DNA of 64,000 nucleotides. It comes from an uncultured archaeon. Its GTDB lineage: Archaea; Thermoproteota; EX4484-205; JAAOZP01. A program made the translations under genes and the position numbers. The DNA lies in contig CALIBN010000010.1 in the NCBI GenBank assembly GCA_938045545.1, positions 1 to 64,000 of the forward strand. Reading direction: 5' to 3'. Every line of letters starts with the position of its first letter. Position 1 is the stretch's first letter. Positions 24,880 through 32,652 of this stretch are shown here, piece after piece. The notes below the pieces were generated by a model. That model did no database searches. It was not told where the DNA came from and was given only the letters and a program-made list of their open reading frames with translations.

Positions 24880-26278
24880 TCCTTTCGAAAGCCTCCATGA
24901 AGGAGTGAAATCTTCTCCTGGGCACGGTTGCACCGGCTGCAACATCATGCCCTCCTCCGAGCCCTCCGGATTCTCTGGCAGCGTTCGAAGCCAGCATGCT
25001 ACCTTTAATACCCTTCTCAACAAGGCTCCTCGGAACCCTTATTGAAACCTTGAGCGAATCATCCTCAGCGGCGGTTACGACCAGGATCTTGCCAAGATCC
25101 TTGGGAAGGCTGGAGAATATTATTGAGGCAACCGGGCTCAACACTCTTTGGTCTATGATTCCCTCGCCGTTGTAAAGCAGTATTTTTTCAGACTCGATCT
25201 TGGCCCCCGGCATGCTTAGAAGGTTTGAGAGAGATTTTGAGATGGCTGTCCTGTATTCCCGACTCACTCGTTGAGCCTCCTCAAACATTCTGCCTCTTTC
25301 ACCCATCGCAACCGCCAAGCCTACGGCTGAACGCCCCATTCTCGCGCAAGAGTTCAACAGGGCTGAGAACTCCCTGCCGTCTCTTAAAACAGTGCCTCTG
25401 GGCTCTTTTTCAAAGACATAAATTGTGCCAAAAAGGTTTTGAGCACTCTCGGGTGAGAAGCCAAGGTCAGCGATATACTGCATTAAACCTGCGAGAAGCC
25501 TTGACCTCTCAGCCTGTGAGAGGTCGCTGAAAGTCCTCCATTTGTCATCAGTCTTAACCTCTATGCCGAGGCTTCTTAAAAGGTTTAGAGCAACATTCTC
25601 ATCACCACTCAGCCCAGGTATTATGAAGTTCGACGAGGAAGATATTGAGACATGTATCGGCAGGGTTTCCCTGCCGAAGAACACGAAGTCCTCCTCGACC
25701 CTAACTATGTTCATCTCCTCTCCTTCAAGAACTATCGTAGAGTTTAACCCTGTGAGCGACCTGTTAACACCCGTGTCCTGCATGTCGGCCAGCGCGCCGA
25801 CTATGGCTAGCTCATTCATCCTTGAGAAGTCTTCAACCAGGTTCTTGAAAACCAGGTATGAAACCCCTGAGCCGGAGATTTCTGAGCCACCGTTTAAACC
25901 ATGCTCATTAGGGTTCAGCATGAGAACACTGTTCGAATCGCCCTCAACCTCATGATGGTCAAGTACGACGACCCTGGAAGGATCCAGAACACTCGTTATC
26001 TCGCTCAAGTATCCTGCCCCAATATCCAGGAAAAGCACGGGCCTGGGGGGGAATGCAATGCTTTCCAGAAACACCCTGTCTATCTGAGTCACGGACCTTG
26101 CTGAGAAGGATACACCCATGCTTTTCAAAGCGAGACAAGCTATAGCTGCGGCAGCAGTGCCGTCTGCATCTGCATGGAAAACTATTAACGCATCACTCCA
26201 GTCGAAGGAACCCAGCCTGCTCGCAAAATCCCTTGCTTCAAAAATGAACCTCCTCTGAGTCTCCGACGCATGGCTCAT
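24842..26278 (-). CDS. DHH-family phosphoesterase / RecJ-like nuclease
   Basis: 478 residues. N-terminal DHH domain: FHADADGTAAAAIA, FLDIGAGYLSEI, VVLDHHEVEGD; C-terminal DHHA1 domain with GGLGGGHDVAAGATVPR. This is the archaeal RecJ-like protein encoded between S15 and Pcc1 in many genomes, acting as a 5'-3' exonuclease on single-stranded nucleic acid; relatives associate with the replisome (GAN/Cdc45-like) or with RNA decay. ATG overlaps the rps15 stop (ATGA). Confidence 0.88.
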   Translation of the reverse strand: MSHASETQRRFIFEARDFASRLGSFDWSDALIVFHADADGTAAAAIACLALKSMGVSFSARSVTQIDRVFLESIAFPPRPVLFLDIGAGYLSEITSVLDPSRVVVLDHHEVEGDSNSVLMLNPNEHGLNGGSEISGSGVSYLVFKNLVEDFSRMNELAIVGALADMQDTGVNRSLTGLNSTIVLEGEEMNIVRVEEDFVFFGRETLPIHVSISSSSNFIIPGLSGDENVALNLLRSLGIEVKTDDKWRTFSDLSQAERSRLLAGLMQYIADLGFSPESAQNLFGTIYVFEKEPRGTVLRDGREFSALLNSCARMGRSAVGLAVAMGERGRMFEEAQRVSREYRTAISKSLSNLLSMPGAKIESEKILLYNGEGIIDQRVLSPVASIIFSSLPKDLGKILVVTAAEDDSLKVSIRVPRSLVEKGIKGSMLASNAARESGGLGGGHDVAAGATVPRRRFHSFMEAFERNVAERFSMLRGS

Positions 26279-26715
26279 ATTTTTGCTTCAAGAACCTTCA
26301 GGTCGGGTAGGGGCACCTTCCTCCTAGAGTAGTAACGAGCAAGCCTCCTAATCTTAGACTCCACCAGTTGAAGATTGTGAACGTTGAAACGGTCAGACCT
26401 GTTCCTAGTTAAATGAGTAACCATCCTCTCAGCCTTAGCCACAAGTCTATCAAGATCCTCAGTCCTGGAGAACCTGACCCCCTTTTCGAGAAGTATTCTC
26501 GAAATCTTTTTACCAGTTATATTCCTGACGGATGGAACCCCGTACGAGTCCCTCAGGATCAACCCTATTTGAGAAGGACCATGCCCCTCTGACGCAAGCT
26601 TGACCACAAGCCCCTCAACCTCCTCAGGCTTCAACGACAACCATGGCGGAGCCCCACTGTAGACTACTCTACGTGAACCCGACTTACCCTTCTTATGGCT
26701 ATGCATCCTAGCCAA
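26275..26715 (-). CDS. rps15: 30S ribosomal protein S15 (uS15)
   Basis: 146 residues, archaeal/eukaryal long form: MARMHSHKKGKSGSRR, PPWLSLKPEEVEGLVVKLA, GHGPSQIGLILRDSYGVPSV and the S15 core SKIRRLARYYSRRKVP. TTG start at 26715 keeps the conserved MARMH N-terminus; ATG 26706 is the alternative. Heads the S15-DHH-Pcc1 operon. A TTAAATA element about 35 nt upstream (26746-26752, minus) may be the promoter. Confidence 0.95.
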   Translation of the reverse strand: MARMHSHKKGKSGSRRVVYSGAPPWLSLKPEEVEGLVVKLASEGHGPSQIGLILRDSYGVPSVRNITGKKISRILLEKGVRFSRTEDLDRLVAKAERMVTHLTRNRSDRFNVHNLQLVESKIRRLARYYSRRKVPLPDLKVLEAKI

Positions 26716-27137
26716 TCTTTAAGCCAACTTTCTCTTGCAACCCCCCTATTTAAGCGTTCCCTGAAAACACTCCCTGACCCAATAGCACGAAACGTTCGTT
26801 CTTCACACGAAGCTTCAACAGCCGGCAGTAGAATCGACACCGCTTCAGAGGTTGCGTGCGACGAGCATAACGTGCGTGGTAAAAACAAAGAAGTAATGGT
26901 TTTCAAGGACAGACACCGCTAGACCTACCGAACCTTCCTCACATTCCCCTTTAGTCGAGAGATTCCGGGTTTGTCAGCCAAGCTTCATCCTAAGTGGTTG
27001 GGACTCGTAAAAAAGCCTCTGTCGTACGCGTATAAAACATGACCCGTTTCATAATGCCCATCGCACCATTAAGTCCATGTTGTAAGAATACCATAACCTA
27101 AGCATAACTGTTTATAATCATAATAATGACAATCAAA
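26716..27137. other. Intergenic stretch; left boundary of an accessory block
   Basis: Contains the rps15 promoter at its left end and the left 33-bp direct repeat at 27102-27134. Otherwise only short open frames; no gene or RNA recognised. Confidence 0.4.
27102..27134. repeat. 33-bp direct repeat, left copy
   Basis: Identical over 33 bp to 29755-29787, starting GCATAACTGTTTATAATC and ending AATGACAATC. On the minus strand the sequence would encode DCHYYDYKQLC, as it does in the right copy, and weak similarity continues a few codons further. It may therefore be a relic of a second copy of the Cys-rich gene or a recombination footprint. It lies just past the 3' end of the gene at 27138-27821. 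Confidence 0.9.
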
Positions 27138-27821
27138 CTAATAATTTTCGGATCTCAGATTTTTAGATTCAGATGCTACAAGGTCAACCAAAACTTCATC
27201 CTCAGTGACATCAACATCAGAAACCTCAAGCCTATCTATGTCTAATGAGAGTCCATAACCTAGAATACGTTTAGCCAGTTTATTTTTAATTAAATTCTCT
27301 GACAGGAATCGGATGAATTCGAGCATCTCATTAAAATTGAAGTGGAAGGCTCCCACCGTCATCCTTAATCCGTATTCGGGTTCAAGCTCGACGAACAAGT
27401 TCATATCCGGAAAGACTAATATTTCCCTTCCGTCCGTTAATGGTTTCACCCGTGGATCGTTTTTAACTTTCTCGATACACATACCTGTGAGGATTTCGTA
27501 CTCTTTCTCTATCTCCTCAAGCGTCTTCAAGTGTTCCTTATACGAGGCTTCCTCCATAAGAAACTCCATCGTAATTTCATAAACTTTATTTTTCCCAGTA
27601 AGGGCTAGGCTTAGTAGTCTTTCCACTAAAAATCCGACGCTCCTCGGATCATCTGTATAAACATCGATTCCAAAAATTATACCCTCACGTCGATCTTTAC
27701 CAACTAAAGCTATATGACACTCTTTAGTTGCTTCTCTCCAAAACTTCTCAATACATGATTCACTGTTGGCTCTGGCAGCTTCGTATTTATCACCCCATCC
27801 CCAAACAGTAATCCTACTCAT
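27138..27821 (-). CDS. Hypothetical protein of the TGT-like/LAGLIDADG block
   Basis: 227 residues, unrecognised. It is acidic, starts MSRITVWGWGDKYEAARANS, and contains a long predicted helix (YKEHLKTLEEIEKEYEIL) and an alpha/beta C-terminus; no membrane segment or catalytic motif seen. Starts 6 nt after the LAGLIDADG gene stop, so it is the last gene of a three-gene unit bounded by 33-bp direct repeats. Lower GC than the core genes, consistent with horizontal origin. Confidence 0.6.
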   Translation of the reverse strand: MSRITVWGWGDKYEAARANSESCIEKFWREATKECHIALVGKDRREGIIFGIDVYTDDPRSVGFLVERLLSLALTGKNKVYEITMEFLMEEASYKEHLKTLEEIEKEYEILTGMCIEKVKNDPRVKPLTDGREILVFPDMNLFVELEPEYGLRMTVGAFHFNFNEMLEFIRFLSENLIKNKLAKRILGYGLSLDIDRLEVSDVDVTEDEVLVDLVASESKNLRSENY

Positions 27822-27827
27822 TTCTCA

Positions 27828-28730
27828 TCATCCCTTTTTGGGCCTCCCTCCCTTTAATTTACCCTCCTCGTACGCTTTTAAGAATTCTTCGAATTTCTCT
27901 ACATGTGCAGGACTATAGCTTCCTATTTCTTTAATGAACCTTATCCGATCTTGAGCATATATCTCTAAATAATGCGTCCCATAAGTCTTATCAAGACGAA
28001 CCTCAGAAGGCTGAAAACCTATCTTTACTAAGGCTTCTCTTACCTCTTCCAAGCAATCCCCGTACTTTGAAGATATTCGAAGTTTAATTGAATACCTTCC
28101 ATGTCTTGCAACACTTCCATCTCCAGAGAAGAATCCTCTTAAATACGCTTTAATACCATCTTCGTCCAAATGTTCTAAGGGTACATGATACCTGTAAGGT
28201 CCGGTTTTAGCCCCAATCTCCCTCAGATCATAATATGCCCTTTTATCTTTTATCCCCGCTATAAATTCGCCCTTACCACAGTAAATATGCGGAGATCTAT
28301 TATAAACCTTCTCGAACAACTCAATATACCTTTCGATGAGTTCCATATCAGCAGAGTGAAAGAAGATTTGGCGAGACTCTCCCTCATAGGGAGATAAGCT
28401 GCCTTCTGCAGCTATAAGGCCGCATAATTCCGCTTTCTCAGGAGTAAGAATTTCTCTAATCCCACTACTATATACTTCTAACAATGTCCCATGGCTCAGA
28501 GGAAACAAAATTCTATCTTCTTTTATTCTTGCTTCTGCAAAAGTTGAGATAACATCATTTCCTCTAAATAGCTCATATTCTCCACTTTCTGTTACACCCA
28601 CTTTATATTCGCCAAAATCCATTATCTCCCTATAAGCCTTTTTATAACATTCTTTCTCTCGTTCTGTTAGAAACAGCTTTCCCTCCCGAAACCTTGACGC
28701 ATATTGATCTATTAATGAGCCCCCGCCCAA
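27828..28730 (-). CDS. LAGLIDADG-family homing endonuclease-like protein
   Basis: 300 residues. Two LAGLIDADG helices are visible: AELCGLIAAEGSL near residue 135 and AYLRGFFSGDGSV near residue 210, each ending in an acidic residue (E, D) at the metal-binding position. The second repeat continues with SIKLRISSKYGDCLEEV, as in monomeric LAGLIDADG enzymes. No intein splice junctions, so it is free-standing. It overlaps the end of the TGT-like gene by 19 nt. It may be a homing nuclease or a repurposed RNA/DNA-binding protein. TTG start. Confidence 0.75.
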   Translation of the reverse strand: MGGGSLIDQYASRFREGKLFLTEREKECYKKAYREIMDFGEYKVGVTESGEYELFRGNDVISTFAEARIKEDRILFPLSHGTLLEVYSSGIREILTPEKAELCGLIAAEGSLSPYEGESRQIFFHSADMELIERYIELFEKVYNRSPHIYCGKGEFIAGIKDKRAYYDLREIGAKTGPYRYHVPLEHLDEDGIKAYLRGFFSGDGSVARHGRYSIKLRISSKYGDCLEEVREALVKIGFQPSEVRLDKTYGTHYLEIYAQDRIRFIKEIGSYSPAHVEKFEEFLKAYEEGKLKGGRPKKG

Positions 28731-29820
28731 CTCTTACTTCTCCTCAGCCAATCCAGCAAATTATGAAGAGCCAGTATTCTTTTACAGGATTCTGGACTTT
28801 CCACCCATAAATTGATAAGATCCTGTGGCATCTTACCTCTACAAGCATCACAATAACATTCCTTAAATCTTATCTTCTCGTCCCGCATATCGTATAATTT
28901 GGCGTCTCGAAAATAAAGGCCATGTTTAGCTTCAAGAAACCATGAAAAATTGCTATAACTTATCTCTTTGTATCCAAGTTTTCGTCCAACTCCGTAAATA
29001 AGTATTTCAAGTTTTTTATTATTAACTCTACCAAGCCTCTTCAACATGAGTAACACATGAGGAAGAAGATCGTTTAACAAGCCCTGCTCAAAAAGTTCCC
29101 TTGCAGGCATAACAAATGAAACATAATTCATTTCAACTTCCCTTCTAAGAGACATATAGATCTGACGCAGATTTGCGCCCTTGATTAAGCCAATTAACGG
29201 AATATCGAGATCTAAAAAATCATTTGCAAGCGATATTAATCGCATAGTTTGAGACCAAGATTGGTATAATGGGGCGTCAACATAAGTATAGTTATCGGGA
29301 ATCATTGTAGCATCTGGCCTTAACTCTTTAATCAGTTTCAAGTAATCATCCTTCGTAAGCTTATCAATAAGCTCATCAGGCATAACCGTGGACAACAATA
29401 TCTTTCCATTAAATTTAGAAAATCGTGAAGACCTTTGCTTGAAGCCCCCGACAATAAATCGCCATTAAGAAACAGTTGCCAGAGAGGGACAAAAATAGCA
29501 GGTGCATCTATTTCTTCTCTCCAAAACCATGATTCACGATTCCCTATATCAATTTGAGGAACAAACGTTGAAAAGTTAATCTTAGGCATATCCTTTTTCC
29601 TTAAATGATGAAGAAGGATGAGAGGTGGCCTCGTTAGCCCTCCAATAGGGCAGTATGCCCTCAACTTGCAGAAAGATTTGGGGTATGTAATACCTGAGAA
29701 AGAAATACCCCTGGGACATGAATCTACGAGGCAACGTTCAATTGCACAGCCTGGGCATAACTGTTTATAATCATAATAATGACAATCTATACACGAGATT
29801 CCGCACTTACTTTTCCTCAT
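28712..29820 (-). pseudogene. Cys-rich TGT-superfamily protein, frameshifted
   Basis: Two overlapping frames form one protein. Frame A (29820 down to about 29400) has a Cys-rich N-terminus (CGISCIDCHYYDYKQLCPGC, CPRG, FCKLRAYCPIGG), then a barrel start to GLHDFLN. Frame B continues FNGKILLSTVMPDELID to the end at 28712, including the TGT-like zinc motif ECYCDACRG with LALHNLL. The paralogue at 57690-58013 reads HNFLEFDGQILLSTIMPD without a break, which proves the join at about 29407-29413 (one base missing). The TGT nucleophile motif DSGG is replaced by STVMPD. Role unknown: tRNA or DNA base exchange is possible. Confidence 0.7.
29755..29787. repeat. 33-bp direct repeat, right copy
   Basis: Perfect copy of 27102-27134 lying inside the coding sequence for the Cys-rich N-terminus (DCHYYDYKQLC) of the TGT-like gene. 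The two copies bracket the TGT-like, LAGLIDADG and hypothetical genes, 2.65 kb apart. Confidence 0.9.
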
Positions 29821-30373
29821 GCCTGCTCAGGAACCATGATGCAAATTTTCTTAACGCCCGAGCCCTGTGAGAAAACTTATTCTTCTCCTCAGTGCTCATC
29901 TCCGCGAAAGTCAGGTTAGAGCCGAAAGGTATGAAGAGGGGGTCATAACCGAACCCGCTTTTCCCGCGTGGCTCTGTTGCGATTGTCCCGTCGACTCTTC
30001 CTGTGAAGATTTTAACATCTTTGCCCGGCTCGCCGTATGCTAGGGCTGTCATGAAGTATGCTGATCTGTCTGCTGAGCCTGTTAGAAGCTTCAGTATTCC
30101 CTCGCAGCCTATCTTCCTGTAAACGTATGAGGAGTATACTCCCGGGAAGCCGTTCAGAGAGTTTACGAATAGCCCGGAGTCCTCGATTATGAAGCGTTCC
30201 CCTATTTTTTTCAAAGCCTCCTGGGCGCATTTCTCAGCAACCTCCTCCAGGGTTTCCGATTGGGGCTCGGTTATTTCAAGGTCAGCCTGTTCAAGCGTTA
30301 TCCCGAATTCCCTGAGCAGTTTCTGCGCCTCGAGGAATTTCCCAAGGTTTCCCGTTATGAAGACTAGCTTCAT
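29807..30373 (-). CDS. rdgB: Non-canonical purine NTP pyrophosphatase (RdgB/HAM1 family)
   Basis: 188 residues. Hydrolyses dITP/XTP to the monophosphate, cleaning the nucleotide pool. N-terminal FITGNLGKFLEAQKLL, acidic IIEDSGLFVNSLNGFPGVYSS, and GKSGFGYDPLFIPFG with SHRARAL near the end. ATG at 30373. The next gene starts 14 nt inside its 3' end. Divergent from thrC. Confidence 0.95.
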   Translation of the reverse strand: MKLVFITGNLGKFLEAQKLLREFGITLEQADLEITEPQSETLEEVAEKCAQEALKKIGERFIIEDSGLFVNSLNGFPGVYSSYVYRKIGCEGILKLLTGSADRSAYFMTALAYGEPGKDVKIFTGRVDGTIATEPRGKSGFGYDPLFIPFGSNLTFAEMSTEEKNKFSHRARALRKFASWFLSRHEEK

Positions 30374-30436
30374 CAGCCATTTTCCCCTTTGAGACCTATT
30401 AAAGCTTAAAACTTCTCAGGAGGCGAGTATGCGGGT
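30374..30436. promoter_or_regulatory. Divergent promoter region rdgB/thrC
   Basis: Sixty-three bases between divergent genes. TATTAAAGCTTAAAAC at about 30399-30414 contains TATA-like elements on both strands. CAGGAGGCGAG about 10-15 nt before the thrC ATG could serve as a Shine-Dalgarno sequence. Confidence 0.4.
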
Positions 30437-31645
30437 ATGGAGTATCAGGATGGTGAGGCTCTGGTGTGCATGGATTGCGGTGCAACCCATGAGCCTGAGG
30501 GAGGTTTACTCGTCTGCGGGAAATGCGGGGGGCTCTTGGAGGTTGCTTACCCTAGGAGTGTTTTCAGAAGCGTCTCGTTCAACGGCAGGGGTGTTTGGAG
30601 GTATAGGAGCATCCTCCCTAGGGTTGAGAGAACCGTCACTCTGGGCGAGGGGGATACTCCGCTGGTTAAGGTTGAAAGGCTTGGAGAATCCCTTGGTTTG
30701 AGAAACCTCTACGTAAAGTTTGAAGGGGCGAATCCAACTGGTTCTTTTAAAGACAGGGGTATGACTGTAGCCGTCAGCATTGCCCTCAAGTTCCATGCTA
30801 GGAGTGTGGCGTGTGCTTCAACAGGAAATACTTCAGCATCAATGTCGGCCTACGCTGCAAGGGCTGGCTTAAGGAGCATCGTCTTCCTTCCAGACGGATA
30901 TGTTGCCCCGGGGAAGCTTCTCCAGGCTGTTGCCCATGGGTCCACGATAGTCAGGGTCAGGGGGAACTTTGACGAAGCCTTGAAAACGCTTCTCTCGCAC
31001 CGGGAGGAGCTCGGTGTTTACGTTTTAAACTCCGTGAACCCGTATAGGGTTGAAGGTCAGAAGACAGTTGCCTTCGAAATATGGGAGGGCCTTAACCGTA
31101 CTCCTGATTTCGTCGTGTACCCTGTTGGAAACGCGGCCAACATATCCTCAGGCTGGAAGGGTTTTAAAGAGCTGGTTGAAGCTGGGCTGGCTGATTCCAA
31201 GCCGAGGATGATAGGGGTTCAGGCTGAGGGAGCCGCCCCAATAGCAAAGGCCTTCCTCCGGGGAGAGGAAGCCATAGAGACTGTTGAGAAGCCCGAGACT
31301 GTTGCGACAGCAATAAGGATCGGTAGGCCGTTTTCCTGGAAGAGAGCGCTCAAAGCGTTAAGAGATTCGCGGGGGACAGCGGTTACGGTTAGCGACGGGG
31401 AAATATTGAGGGCTCAGGTAGACCTCGCTAGGATGGAGGGCTTGTTCGCTGAGCCGGCTGGAGCAGCCCCGGTGGCGGGCCTAGCTAGGCTTTCTAAACA
31501 AGGGTTCTTCAAAGGTGATGAAACGATCGTCGCCGTGGTTACGGGACACGGCTTGAAGGATCCTAGTGTAAACATAGAGCCCTATGCTGAGCTCATAATC
31601 CACCCTGGTGAAAACCCTGCGGAGGCTTTGAGGAAACTGCTATGA
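30437..31645 (+). CDS. thrC: Threonine synthase
   Basis: 402 residues. PLP enzyme converting O-phosphohomoserine to threonine. An N-terminal zinc-ribbon-like segment (CMDCGATHEPEGGLLVCGKC) is followed by GEGDTPLVK, the PLP Lys in NPTGSFKDRGM, ASTGNTSASMSAYAARAG, YPVGNAANISSGWKG and AEPAGAAPVAGLARL. First gene of a thrC-hom-aspartokinase-like operon; the stop overlaps the hom start (ATGA). Confidence 0.95.
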   Translation: MEYQDGEALVCMDCGATHEPEGGLLVCGKCGGLLEVAYPRSVFRSVSFNGRGVWRYRSILPRVERTVTLGEGDTPLVKVERLGESLGLRNLYVKFEGANPTGSFKDRGMTVAVSIALKFHARSVACASTGNTSASMSAYAARAGLRSIVFLPDGYVAPGKLLQAVAHGSTIVRVRGNFDEALKTLLSHREELGVYVLNSVNPYRVEGQKTVAFEIWEGLNRTPDFVVYPVGNAANISSGWKGFKELVEAGLADSKPRMIGVQAEGAAPIAKAFLRGEEAIETVEKPETVATAIRIGRPFSWKRALKALRDSRGTAVTVSDGEILRAQVDLARMEGLFAEPAGAAPVAGLARLSKQGFFKGDETIVAVVTGHGLKDPSVNIEPYAELIIHPGENPAEALRKLL

Positions 31646-32652
31646 GGATCCTTCTGATAGGCTTTGGTAACGTTGGAAGAGCCTTCCTCCAGCTGATGGA
31701 GGAGGAGAGGAGGAGGTTCAGGAGGCTTGGAACGGACCCGAGGGTCGTTGGAATAGTGGACAGGGGTGGGGCGACGCTCTCTGAAAACGGTGTTAAGGCT
31801 AGCAGCCTCTTAACGGTCAAGATGAAGAGGGGCTCAGTAGCCTATTCTGAGCAGGGGGGTTTCCCAAGCATGGATGCGGTGGAGGCGATAAGTGTTGCCC
31901 AGCCCCATGTGACTGTTGAAGCAACCCCAACTAGCAGGGGGGGCTCAGGACCTGCTTTAAGACACATTCTTAAGGCTCTCGAACACGGTTCCCACGTTGT
32001 CTCGGCCAACAAGGCTCCTTTCGCATACGATTACGACACCGTTATGAAGACAGCGTTGTCCCGAGGAAGGATAGTGAAGTATAGTGCAACAGTCGGGGGT
32101 GGGCTGCCTGTTTTGAAAACGCTTAAAACGCTCACCGTCGGGGATTTTGTTGAAAGCTTCAGGGGGATTCTAAACGCGACCTCAAATTATATTCTCACAT
32201 TAATGGAGGAGGGGAGGAGCTACGAGGAGGCTTTGAGGCTAGCGCGTGAAATAGGTATTGCTGAGGCCGACCCGACTATGGATGTATCCGGGATGGATAC
32301 CGCCTACAAGATAACCATAATAGCTAACACTATTGAGGGGGGTCACAGGGTTGACGAGGTCGAGTTGAAAGGCATAGAAGACGTTGGACCAAAAGACTTG
32401 CGTGAAGCTGCTTTAAACGGGTATTCAATAAGGCTCGTCGGAGAGTTCACTGAGAAAGGAGGGCTTAGGGTAGGTCCTTCAAAGCTTAAGAGGGGGAGTG
32501 TGCTTGATGTGAGCGGGACGCTGAACGCGGTGGAGTTCAGAATGAAGAAGGCTGGACCGGTTTACCTGCTTGGGAGAGGCGCTGGACCGTTTGAAACAGC
32601 CGCCGCAATAATTAGAGATATTTTCGAAATACTGGAGGAGGAGAAGCGTTGA
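31642..32652 (+). CDS. hom: Homoserine dehydrogenase
   Basis: 336 residues, short form without an ACT domain. NAD(P)-binding GFGNVGRAFLQLM at the N-terminus; catalytic region VVSANKAPFAYDYD, SATVGGGLPVLKTL and GILNATSNYILTLMEEG, then EADPTMDVSGMDTAYKITIIA. Reduces aspartate semialdehyde to homoserine. Coupled at both ends: ATGA with thrC and TTGA with the aspartokinase-like gene. Confidence 0.95.
   Translation: MRILLIGFGNVGRAFLQLMEEERRRFRRLGTDPRVVGIVDRGGATLSENGVKASSLLTVKMKRGSVAYSEQGGFPSMDAVEAISVAQPHVTVEATPTSRGGSGPALRHILKALEHGSHVVSANKAPFAYDYDTVMKTALSRGRIVKYSATVGGGLPVLKTLKTLTVGDFVESFRGILNATSNYILTLMEEGRSYEEALRLAREIGIAEADPTMDVSGMDTAYKITIIANTIEGGHRVDEVELKGIEDVGPKDLREAALNGYSIRLVGEFTEKGGLRVGPSKLKRGSVLDVSGTLNAVEFRMKKAGPVYLLGRGAGPFETAAAIIRDIFEILEEEKR

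Noticed and set aside
26695-26922. Plus-strand frame of 75 codons upstream of rps15
   Set aside because: Overlaps the rps15 promoter and start antisense, with no recognisable domain.
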